This document shows positions 57,639 to 64,000 of a stretch of 64,000 bases of DNA, one piece after another. Numbering within the stretch: position 1 is the stretch's first letter; each line of letters begins with the position of its first letter. The notes beneath the pieces are model-generated. The model did not search any database. It was not told the origin of the DNA and saw only the letters and a program-made list of their open reading frames with translations. Where the stretch lies: NCBI RefSeq assembly GCF_025311495.1, contig NZ_CP104398.1, forward strand, positions 1,240,001 through 1,304,000, in the 5' to 3' direction. The DNA comes from Limosilactobacillus oris (lineage in GTDB: Bacteria; Bacillota; Bacilli; Lactobacillales; Lactobacillaceae). The position numbers were made by a program, and so were the translations under genes.

Positions 57639-58065
57639 CAATAAAAATTTTGTATCAAATGGAGAAAATAAAAGATTACACCTGCAAATGATTGAAAATA
57701 TCATCAGTCGAATGGGATCCAATTCTTTTTTAATTAAAGGTTGGTCTCTTACCGCAATAGGCGGATTGATCACACTATACATTGCAAATTTTAGGCACTC
57801 TTGGTCCTATAACCTACTTTGGTTTCCATCATTAATTTGTATAATGTTTTGGATTATTGACGCATATTATTTACGTATTGAGCATCAATATCGTACGCTT
57901 TATGATCTAGTTCGGCAAAAAGAAGAAGAGAGTATTGATTTTAGTATGGATCTATCTACTACTAATGAAAGCTTTTTATGCTGCATGTGCAGACCAGTAT
58001 TTTTACTTTCCTATGGTTTAGTGTTAGTTGTATTAGTCTATATTCTATATATTAATAAGCCCTAA
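57610..58065 (+). CDS. Three-helix membrane protein paired with the TIR-like gene
   Basis: 151 aa. A hydrophilic N-terminus, then HLQMIENIISRMGSNSFLIK leading into helix 1 (about 40-60), helix 2 (about 67-87) ending in WIIDAYYLRIEHQYR, a cytoplasmic segment with EEESIDFSMD, and helix 3 (about 128-148). The pattern of two close helices plus an amphipathic D-Y-Y-L-R stretch recalls SLATT-type membrane effectors of nucleotide-signalling systems. The 29-base overlap with the TIR-like gene implies coupled translation. It is a candidate membrane effector or sensor; I know no verified function. Confidence 0.7.
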   Translation: MNTNYKNNHNNKNFVSNGENKRLHLQMIENIISRMGSNSFLIKGWSLTAIGGLITLYIANFRHSWSYNLLWFPSLICIMFWIIDAYYLRIEHQYRTLYDLVRQKEEESIDFSMDLSTTNESFLCCMCRPVFLLSYGLVLVVLVYILYINKP

Positions 58066-58151
58066 TGAGGCTAGGGCCTATTTATGATGAATCACCCCTG
58101 TTTAAACAGCATTATTTATGGCAATATGTACAACTATTACATAATAGGCTA

Positions 58152-58175
58152 TTATATAGATGCACATCTATATAA
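58152..58175. promoter_or_regulatory. ArsR operator/promoter of the ars operon
   Basis: TTATATAGATG, CA, CATCTATATAA: a perfect inverted repeat with 11-base arms that also contains the likely -10 region, 12 bases before the arsR start. It is missing from the second arsR copy. Confidence 0.75.
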
Positions 58176-58187
58176 GAGGTAACGTAA

Positions 58188-58499
58188 ATGGATTATCAAA
58201 AATTAGCTAACTTGCTTAAGGTAGTTGCTGAACCAAATCGGCTTAAAATTCTTGAAATGCTTTCCTGTGGTGAAATGTGTGCCTGCGACATTCTTGATCA
58301 CTTTGATTTTACCCAACCAACGCTTTCTCATCATATGAAAGTATTAGAGGATAAAGGATTGGTCATCGTAAGTAAGAAGTCAAAATGGCATTACTATTCA
58401 TTAAATCCAGACACGACTGCACTTATTATTAACGGCTTAACCCGTACGCTGTCCAATACTGACAATTGTATGTGTAAGGATGCTAATCAAAAAAGATAA
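58188..58499 (+). CDS. arsR: Arsenic-responsive repressor ArsR
   Basis: 103 aa. The As(III) site is in the first recognition-helix region, EMCACDIL (Cys31 and Cys33), like the ELCVCDL motif of classical ArsR; a further CMC lies near the C-terminus. HTH: FTQPTLSHHMKVLEDKGLV. Arsenite binding releases it from the operator upstream and de-represses acr3 and arsC. ATG 58188 follows AGAGGTAACGTAA. Confidence 0.93.
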   Translation: MDYQKLANLLKVVAEPNRLKILEMLSCGEMCACDILDHFDFTQPTLSHHMKVLEDKGLVIVSKKSKWHYYSLNPDTTALIINGLTRTLSNTDNCMCKDANQKR

Positions 58500-58521
58500 T
58501 CCTTTTATTTTTACCGCAAAC

Positions 58522-58537
58522 ATAGATAATTATCTAT
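58522..58537. promoter_or_regulatory. Internal palindrome before acr3
   Basis: ATAGATAATTATCTAT, a perfect palindrome sharing the TAGAT/ATCTA core of the operator at 58152. It lies next to the acr3 ribosome site and is present in both copies of the duplication. Confidence 0.55.
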
Positions 58538-58552
58538 ATGAAGGGGATTAAT

Positions 58553-59587
58553 ATGAAGACGTCGAAAAACCTATCATTTATGGATCGTTACATGACCCTA
58601 TGGGTGTTTTTAGCTATGGCACTTGGGATTTTAAGTGGATTTATTTTCCCTTCCTTGCCTAAGTTGATCAACAGTTGGTCAGTGGGAACTACGTCTATTC
58701 CGATTGCTATCGGCTTAATCTTAATGCTGTACCCGCCATTAACTAAGGTTAATTATGGGAAAATGGGTGATGTTTTTAGAGATAAAAAAGAACTCAGTTT
58801 CTCACTAATTCAAAATTGGATTGTCGGGCCATTATTGATGTTTGCTTTAGCCATCATTTTTCTACACAATTATCCCAATTATATGATCGGTTTAATCATG
58901 ATTGGGTTGGCACGTTGTATTGCGATGGTCATTGTATGGAATGAGCTAGCTCACGGTAATAATGACTATGCCGCCGGATTAGTAGCTTTGAATTCGATCT
59001 TTCAAATTATTTTTTACTCTATTTATGCCTACATCTTTATTAGTGTTTTACCTAAGCTGTTCGGAATTAAGACACAAACGGTTAACATTACCATGGGTGA
59101 AATTGCAAAGACTGTTTTTATTTATCTTGGAATCCCGTTTATCCTAGGGGTTTGTTCTCGTTACTTGATTATCAAGGGTAAAGGAAAAGACTGGTTTGAA
59201 GATAAGTATGTTCCTAAAATTAGTCGCATTACAACTTGGGCATTACTATTTACCATCGTAGTTATGTTCTCGGTAAAAGGCGCTAAAGTGGTTCAACTAC
59301 CTTTAGATGCCATACGTATCGCGATTCCTTTGCTTCTCTACTTTATTTTAATGTTCTTCCTCACTTTCTGGATTGCGAAGAGGACTGGCACAAACTACCC
59401 AATCTCGGCCACGCAATCATTTACTGCTTCAAGCAATAACTTTGAACTAGCTGTTGCAGTAACTGTTGGTGTCTTTGGATTAAATTCTGGGGAAGCATTT
59501 GCAGCTGTTATCGGTCCAATGATTGAAGTTCCAGTTATGATGCTATTAGTTGATGTTTCACTTTGGATTAAGAGGAGATTTTATTAA
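58553..59587 (+). CDS. Arsenite efflux transporter Acr3
   Basis: 344 aa, ten helices. The conserved Cys of helix 4 lies in [13 protein letters not shown], and the helix 9-10 region [21 protein letters not shown] is typical. Acr3 expels arsenite using the proton gradient. ATG 58553 follows AAGGGGATTAAT. It is downstream of arsR and coupled to arsC by two bases. Confidence 0.95.
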   Translation: MKTSKNLSFMDRYMTLWVFLAMALGILSGFIFPSLPKLINSWSVGTTSIPIAIGLILMLYPPLTKVNYGKMGDVFRDKKELSFSLIQNWIVGPLLMFALAIIFLHNYPNYMIGLIMIGLARCIAMVIVWNELAHGNNDYAAGLVALNSIFQIIFYSIYAYIFISVLPKLFGIKTQTVNITMGEIAKTVFIYLGIPFILGVCSRYLIIKGKGKDWFEDKYVPKISRITTWALLFTIVVMFSVKGAKVVQLPLDAIRIAIPLLLYFILMFFLTFWIAKRTGTNYPISATQSFTASSNNFELAVAVTVGVFGLNSGEAFAAVIGPMIEVPVMMLLVDVSLWIKRRFY

Positions 59588-59589
59588 TT

Positions 59590-59991
59590 ATGAAAAAAAT
59601 CTATTTTTTGTGTACTGGTAATTCTTGTCGTAGTCAGATTGCGGAAGGTTATGCCAAATTATTACTCAAAAATCAATATGAATGTAAAAGTGCCGGTGTT
59701 GAAAAGCATGGTCTCAACCCTTATGCAGTAGAGGTTATGGCTGAGGATGGAATTGATATTAGTCAGCAAAAATCAAAGCTGATTGACTTAGATTATTTCA
59801 ATGCGGCTGATTTAATTGTGACCTTGTGCGGTGATGCGAAAGACCGCTGTCCTATAATTCCTCCCCAAGCCCAAAGCCTTCATTGGCCCTTACCAGATCC
59901 AGCGCAGGCTAAGGGAACACACGAGCAGAAAATGATTGTATTTCGTCAAGTACGTGATGAAATTAAACAATTAGTTAGAGGATTAATTTAG
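59590..59991 (+). CDS. arsC: Arsenate reductase, thioredoxin-coupled
   Basis: 133 aa, of the low-molecular-weight phosphatase fold. The P-loop CTGNSCRSQ (Cys8, Arg14) and the two redox Cys in [11 protein letters not shown] (Cys80, Cys87) complete the triple-Cys relay of the Bacillus/Staphylococcus type. It reduces arsenate to arsenite for export by Acr3. Confidence 0.95.
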   Translation: MKKIYFLCTGNSCRSQIAEGYAKLLLKNQYECKSAGVEKHGLNPYAVEVMAEDGIDISQQKSKLIDLDYFNAADLIVTLCGDAKDRCPIIPPQAQSLHWPLPDPAQAKGTHEQKMIVFRQVRDEIKQLVRGLI

Positions 59992-60094
59992 GGGCTATTT
60001 CTAGTAGCCTCCTATATAAAATGGAATCAAACAAGAAAATTCACTGCTCTATTTTTAATTACTTTCTCTTCTTAAGGGAAGCACTTAAGTCAAT

Positions 60095-60445
60095 TCACCT
60101 GTCAAGTTGAGCAAGTATTTTTTTCAGATCATCATCTTTTATAAAGTAGTACACCATTTTCCCCTTTTTTTGACGGTCTAAAATGTCAGCATCATACAGC
60201 ATTCTTAAGTGATGAGAAGCGGTTGCAATACTACAGCCTAAAATATATGCAATATCACAAACACATAACGATTCCTGAGCGATTAAAGAGAAAATGATTT
60301 TTAACTTTTTCTCATCTGAGATTTTAGACAATACATAAAAGTATTTCTTAATACGTGATTTACCCAAGAATTCCGAGACCTTCATTACTTTATCTGTCTC
60401 AACCAATGTCTGATCACAAGTAATGTCAGCACTTTTGCTTTTCAT
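60095..60445 (-). CDS. cadC: CadC-type ArsR-family repressor
   Basis: 116 aa. The metal motif LCVCDIAYILG (Cys61, Cys63) and an N-terminal Cys10 match the Cd/Pb/Zn sensor CadC, though CadC usually has two N-terminal Cys. HTH: CSIATASHHLRMLYDADIL. It lies 16 bases behind cadD and should repress the pair from the palindrome upstream of cadD. An ATG at 60445 has a GAGTG-like weak ribosome site. Confidence 0.9.
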   Translation of the reverse strand: MKSKSADITCDQTLVETDKVMKVSEFLGKSRIKKYFYVLSKISDEKKLKIIFSLIAQESLCVCDIAYILGCSIATASHHLRMLYDADILDRQKKGKMVYYFIKDDDLKKILAQLDR

Positions 60446-60461
60446 AGAATCACTCTGCCTA

Positions 60462-61079
60462 TTATTTAATTAAATTAACGAAAAGTTGAATTGATCCATT
60501 TTCGATCAAAACGGAACCACCAATAAAGATATAAACGATTCCTATAAACCAACGACTATATTTTTCAAGAACTGTACCTACAATTGGAATACTAACCGAC
60601 TTCTGGGCAATAAAAACTAATAAGAAAATCATTATCAAAAACACTAACAAAGTTATTAATAACTTTGGTAGTGCCAAACTAATAAAGTAAGGTACAAATA
60701 ATCCAACATTATCAGCACCACAGCTCACAATAGTAATGAAAATCAAAGTTTTAATCAAATTATTTTGATTTGTATCTTTCAATTTTTCATTAGCCATTTT
60801 TTCACCGTCTGAATCTCCCAAAATTAAAGCCTTTATTCCCAAAAAGACAGGAATTATTCCTAGAAAACCTAATAATCGTTTATCAGGAACGTAATGTAAA
60901 ATGACAGCAAAGAACAAACTAACTAATATCAAAAGCCCAGACCCAAGAAATTGGCCTATATAAATATCTCTAACACCCTTTTTATCTTTAACTTTCGCAA
61001 AAAAAAGCATCAGAATTATTAATAAGTCAATAGCAGTACTCCAGTAAGTCACCACACCAGCAATAATTGTTCCTAACAT
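60462..61079 (-). CDS. cadD: Cadmium resistance transporter CadD
   Basis: 205 aa, five or six helices; the family strings STAIDLLIILMLFF, GQFLGSGLLILVSL and VSCGADNVGLFVPYF are present. CadD gives cadmium resistance, by export or sequestration, in staphylococci and lactobacilli. It is the first gene of the cadDC unit. Its ribosome site GGAGG is the end of a large palindrome. Confidence 0.93.
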   Translation of the reverse strand: MLGTIIAGVVTYWSTAIDLLIILMLFFAKVKDKKGVRDIYIGQFLGSGLLILVSLFFAVILHYVPDKRLLGFLGIIPVFLGIKALILGDSDGEKMANEKLKDTNQNNLIKTLIFITIVSCGADNVGLFVPYFISLALPKLLITLLVFLIMIFLLVFIAQKSVSIPIVGTVLEKYSRWFIGIVYIFIGGSVLIENGSIQLFVNLIK

Positions 61080-61089
61080 TTCTTATTTC

Positions 61090-61133
61090 CTCCAAAATAA
61101 TATTCAAATATATATTTGAATATTATTTTGGAG
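61090..61133. promoter_or_regulatory. 44-bp perfect palindrome, CadC operator overlapping the cadD ribosome site
   Basis: The two 22-base halves are exact reverse complements, centred at 61111/61112, with TTCAAATATATATTTGAA in the middle. This centre matches the CadC operator pattern TCAAATA-NN-TATTTGA known from Staphylococcus. The outer end (CTCC on the plus strand) is the cadD ribosome site. Confidence 0.85.
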
Positions 61134-61208
61134 TACTCAGATTGAAACATCAAGACACCCTGAGAATTTTCTTTAATAAATAGTCAAAAGCCAAATTTTA
61201 TTTGTAGG

Positions 61209-61353
61209 TGTCCAGTAATACCACCACAAGCTAAAAGTATTCACTGGCCATTACCTGATCCGGCACAAGCAAAAGGCACACATGAACAAAAAATGATTGT
61301 GTTTCGACAAACGCGCGATGAAACTAAAAAAACGTATTGCCCAATTAGTTTAG
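61209..61353 (+). pseudogene. Fragment of a second arsC gene
   Basis: One frame from TGT 61209 reads [20 protein letters not shown] and then [19 protein letters not shown], matching the last 40 residues of ArsC; then the frame slips (KKTYCPIS instead of the normal end). Nothing of the first 85 residues is present. It differs from the intact arsC at many bases, so it came from another ars operon, not from a recent local copy. Confidence 0.85.
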
Positions 61354-61364
61354 GGGCTATTTTT

Positions 61365-62030
61365 AATGAATCACCCCTGTTTAAACAGCATTATTTATGG
61401 CAATATGTACAACTATTACATAATAGGTAACGTAAATGGATTGTCAAAAATTAGCTAACTTGCTTAAGGTAGTTGCTGAACCAAATCGGCTTAAAATTCT
61501 TGAAATGCTTTCCTGTGGTGAAATGTGTGCCTGCAACATTCTTGATCACTTTGATTTTACCCAACCAACGCTTTCTCATCATATGAAAGTATTAGAGGAT
61601 AAAGGATTGGTCATCGTAAGTAAGAAGTCAAAATGGCATTACTATTCATTAAATCCAGACACGACTGCACTTATTATTAACGACTTAACCCGTACGCTGT
61701 CCAATACTGACAATTGTATGTGTAAGGATGCTAATTAAAAAAGATAATCCTTTTATTTTTACCGCAAACATAGATAATTATCTATATGAAGGGGATTAAT
61801 ATGAAGACGTCGAAAAACCTATCATTTATGGATCGTTACATGACCCTATGGGTGTTTTTAGCTATGGCACTTGGGATTTTAAGTGGATTTATTTTCCCTT
61901 CCTTGCCTAAGTTGATCAACAGTTGGTCAGTGGGAACTACGTCTATTCCGATTGCAATTGGCTTAATCTTAATGCTGTACCCGCCATTAACTAAGGTTAA
62001 TTATGAAAAAATGGGTGATGTATTTCGTGA
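61365..62030 (+). repeat. Right copy of the ars segment duplication
   Basis: Near-identical to 58084-58770 but with a 30-base deletion before arsR that removes the inverted repeat and -10 region. Confidence 0.9.
61436..61738 (+). CDS. arsR: Second ArsR copy, with an Asp34 to Asn change
   Basis: 100 aa. It differs from the first copy at a few residues: DYQ to DCQ (an extra Cys3), CACDIL to CACNIL beside the arsenic site, NGL to NDL, and a stop three codons earlier. Both arsenic-binding Cys are kept. The operator in front is deleted and no promoter was recognised, so it is probably silent unless read from upstream. Confidence 0.8.
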   Translation: MDCQKLANLLKVVAEPNRLKILEMLSCGEMCACNILDHFDFTQPTLSHHMKVLEDKGLVIVSKKSKWHYYSLNPDTTALIINDLTRTLSNTDNCMCKDAN

Positions 62031-62052
62031 TAAGGTAGATTGTAAAATTTAG
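61801..62052 (+). pseudogene. Truncated acr3 copy
   Basis: The first 77 residues match Acr3; after MGDVFRDK it ends VDCKI and a stop. The last 45 bases before the break differ from the first copy (GATGTATTTCGTGATAAG against GATGTTTTTAGAGATAAA), so the break lies in DNA of another origin. Non-functional. Confidence 0.9.
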
Positions 62053-62186
62053 AAGACTTAGATATACCAACTTGTTTATCAGTTGGAAACAATTAGAAAC
62101 GATTTCCACGAAAAATAAGTTTGAAAGATTCAAGGAGTTGTATTATATTGAGGACGTAGAATAAATAATATTATGGAGGGTCGATT

Positions 62187-64000
62187 ATGTTATCGAGGAA
62201 TAATTGGAAAGAACAAGTTCGGCAACAAAAACCGAAGAAACAACGGTTTACGATTAAGAAATTAACCATTGGAGTTGCTTCGGTTTTGATTGGTTTCACA
62301 TTTATGGGAATGAGTGCTTCAGCCGACGCTCAAACCACATCTGCTACTGGTACTCAAACAGGTATAGCATCTGCTACTGATACAACAACACCAATTGCAC
62401 CATCTACCACTGTACCTAGCTATGATGGTACAAAAGTAGTTGATACACCTTTTTATAACAACCCTCAAGGTACAAATTCAAAACTAATCGACAATAAATC
62501 TAAAGATGGACAGTATAACATTTACTTCACTGCAAAAGATGCATCTGGTAAGGAATACGCTAGTTCATATGCTGTAGAAAAAAGTAATGCTCCTATTCAT
62601 TCCTTATTGGATAAGGATGCTGGTGCATACGATCCAAATAGTTTAGAACTTCATTTTTACTATCAAAACAATGGTGATCAAGATCAGACAATTAATTATA
62701 CTTTGAGAATGCCTGATTGGCTTAATCCTTATAAGCCAAAAGGTACAGAATCTAGTTTAGTTCCAGATAGTAGTAGAATAAATGATGTTAAAGTTACTAG
62801 CAAACAAGGTAATACTTATGACATCAGTTCTGTAACTAAAACTTTAGATGGAGTTGAATCACGTGATGGTGATTTGCGCCGCGTAAAGGATGTGCCAGTT
62901 AATTTAACTGTTAAAGCTAATGATGCAATCAATTTGGTCATTCCGTTTGTCCTTAACACTACTGCTAAGGAGTCTACTGGCCGGATTGATGACAACAATG
63001 ACTTTTATGTTTTGGAAAATGGACAACAGACTGGTCATTTGAATGTCAGATCTTCAACTTATGCGCCATTATATCCAGAAGACAAGATTTATCCAAGGGT
63101 TAAGGTAGGAAATCACACTTATACTGATGAATACCCAGATAATCCAGGTGCATTTACTTGGGATCTTTCTGTGTTTCGTGATGAAGACTTCCTAAATGGT
63201 TATCCTGATGGTATATATGAGGCCAGCACGCCAACTAACAAAAGTACTGTCTATGGCAGCTATACCTTTTCGTATTTATCTCTTAATAAATATGAAGATT
63301 ATCTAACTAAGAATGGATTTACTGTAGCCTTTAGTAACAGTAACGGCAAGCCAATGCCATATTACAGGTATACTTTAAGTGTAAGTGGTGCAAAGCTGGT
63401 TGATAGAAATGGTAATCCAGTACAAGATGAAACCAAGGGACATCCTTATAAGGGACGTCGTTATTTTGAAGTTGTACCGGTAATTTTGCTTAATCAAGAT
63501 GAAACTTATACAACCAAAACTGCACCAACTGCTTGGGATCCATCTACTATGGTTAATAAAGTTGCCGATCCAACTAATTATCGCTACTGGGATCAAAAGA
63601 CCGATAGCGCAGTTAGAAGGGATAATACTGCAGCACAACTAACTGCTAAAGACTTTACGGTAACTATCACTAAAGATGGTCAAGCCGTTAAGCCAGATGC
63701 TAACGGAAAGTATGATTTGTCTAAGCCAGGAACTTATACTGTTACTTATTCTAGAGATTTCAATGGCACGACAATTTCTAATTCTGGTCAAATTACTGTA
63801 ACTCCAGTTGAAGACACTACAGTAACGTACACGTTCTACGATGAGACTGACAAGAAGCCAGTTGAGGGTCATGATGTTACTGTCACTGGTCAGCCTGGTA
63901 CTGATCAAAAGGTAAATCTTACTACCCCAGAAGGCTACAAGCTTGCTGAAGGTCAAACCTTACCAACTAGTGTCACGATACCAAATGCAAACGAGACAAT
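62187..64000 (+). CDS. YSIRK-signal surface adhesin, Mub-like, 5' part (gene continues past the right edge)
   Basis: 604 codons are open to the window end. The N-terminus has a YSIRK-type signal (RFTIKKLTIGVASVLIGFTF) with cleavage near SADA. A Thr/Ala/Ser linker, then a large beta-rich region (about 80-520) with AYDPNSLELHFYYQ and PYKGRRYFEV-like strands, and finally a MucBP-like repeat VTYTFYDETDKKPVEGHDVT. Proteins of this kind are exported at the septum and anchored by a C-terminal LPxTG not visible here. ATG 62187 follows TATGGAGGGTCGATT. Base composition fits the A+T-rich island. Confidence 0.88.
   Translation, partial: MLSRNNWKEQVRQQKPKKQRFTIKKLTIGVASVLIGFTFMGMSASADAQTTSATGTQTGIASATDTTTPIAPSTTVPSYDGTKVVDTPFYNNPQGTNSKLIDNKSKDGQYNIYFTAKDASGKEYASSYAVEKSNAPIHSLLDKDAGAYDPNSLELHFYYQNNGDQDQTINYTLRMPDWLNPYKPKGTESSLVPDSSRINDVKVTSKQGNTYDISSVTKTLDGVESRDGDLRRVKDVPVNLTVKANDAINLVIPFVLNTTAKESTGRIDDNNDFYVLENGQQTGHLNVRSSTYAPLYPEDKIYPRVKVGNHTYTDEYPDNPGAFTWDLSVFRDEDFLNGYPDGIYEASTPTNKSTVYGSYTFSYLSLNKYEDYLTKNGFTVAFSNSNGKPMPYYRYTLSVSGAKLVDRNGNPVQDETKGHPYKGRRYFEVVPVILLNQDETYTTKTAPTAWDPSTMVNKVADPTNYRYWDQKTDSAVRRDNTAAQLTAKDFTVTITKDGQAVKPDANGKYDLSKPGTYTVTYSRDFNGTTISNSGQITVTPVEDTTVTYTFYDETDKKPVEGHDVTVTGQPGTDQKVNLTTPEGYKLAEGQTLPTSVTIPNANET

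Larger units (their letters stand above)
58084..58770 (+). repeat. Left copy of the ars segment duplication
   Basis: From about 58084 to 58770 the DNA (arsR, intergenic region, first 70 codons of acr3) recurs at 61365-62030 with only a few substitutions. The right copy lacks 30 bases containing the operator. The copies end in divergent sequence near GGTGATGT. Confidence 0.9.

Noticed and set aside
58084-62052. Insertion sequence or composite transposon
   Set aside because: The flanking direct repeats are gene copies of arsR and acr3; no transposase or terminal inverted repeats were seen.

Overview
The window comes from a Gram-positive lactic acid bacterium of the Lactobacillaceae, most likely Limosilactobacillus or a close relative (inference). 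The signs are strong AGGAGG-type ribosome binding sites, GTG/TTG starts, T-box leaders on tRNA-synthetase genes, PepO/PepC peptidases, L-2-hydroxyisocaproate dehydrogenase, a LysM glucosaminidase, and a moderately high G+C backbone with a clearly A+T-rich segment at the right end.

Layout. 1-7 kb: 5' end of pepO; a tight cluster of DNA-3-methyladenine glycosylase, MoxR-type ATPase, VWA protein and a 98-aa unknown; DUF488 and XRE genes; NAD(P)HX epimerase and a nitroreductase. 7-15 kb: hisS with a T-box, an MFS exporter, a LacI regulator, a LysM cell-wall hydrolase, an ArsR-type regulator. 15-21 kb: a TetR-controlled ABC/FtsX cluster and a zinc alcohol dehydrogenase. 21-31.6 kb: mntH; T-box-controlled thrS, whose product has lost the TGS domain and the editing residues; an Ile-type T-box operon ending in L-HicDH; a serine-rich leader peptide and attenuator before a SteT-like permease; a purine permease with a phosphoribosyltransferase. 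31.6-45.8 kb: small membrane and transport genes, a matrixin, ribB, an orphan DinJ antitoxin, dps, tRNA-Gln and tRNA-Glu, a hydroxycinnamoyl-esterase-like hydrolase, asd, a broken short-chain dehydrogenase, an HxlR/2-hydroxyacid dehydrogenase pair, CsbD/GlsB stress genes and pepC. 45.8-50.9 kb: pstSCAB-phoU with a divergent, atypical PhoP-like regulator and phased Pho-box repeats between them. 51-56 kb: higBA, a fluoride riboswitch with two FluC genes, acetyltransferases, and a PanE-like 2-hydroxyacid dehydrogenase with its own T-box.

From about 56.05 kb the sequence becomes A+T-rich and accessory. It holds a 5'-truncated DUF4145 gene, a TIR-like gene overlapping a three-helix membrane protein (a candidate anti-phage module), an ars operon, a cadC-cadD pair under a 44-bp palindrome, a second broken copy of the ars operon, and the first 604 codons of a YSIRK-signal adhesin that runs off the window.

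Themes. RNA-level control is frequent: four T-boxes, one fluoride riboswitch, one peptide-dependent attenuator. Two unrelated 2-hydroxyacid dehydrogenases each have a T-box, linking 2-keto-acid reduction to charged-tRNA level. Several intergenic hairpin repeats recur across the backbone, and two perfect Noc-type palindromes lie in the ABC region. No CRISPR array, transposase or rRNA was seen. All functional calls are by reading motifs; no database search was run.
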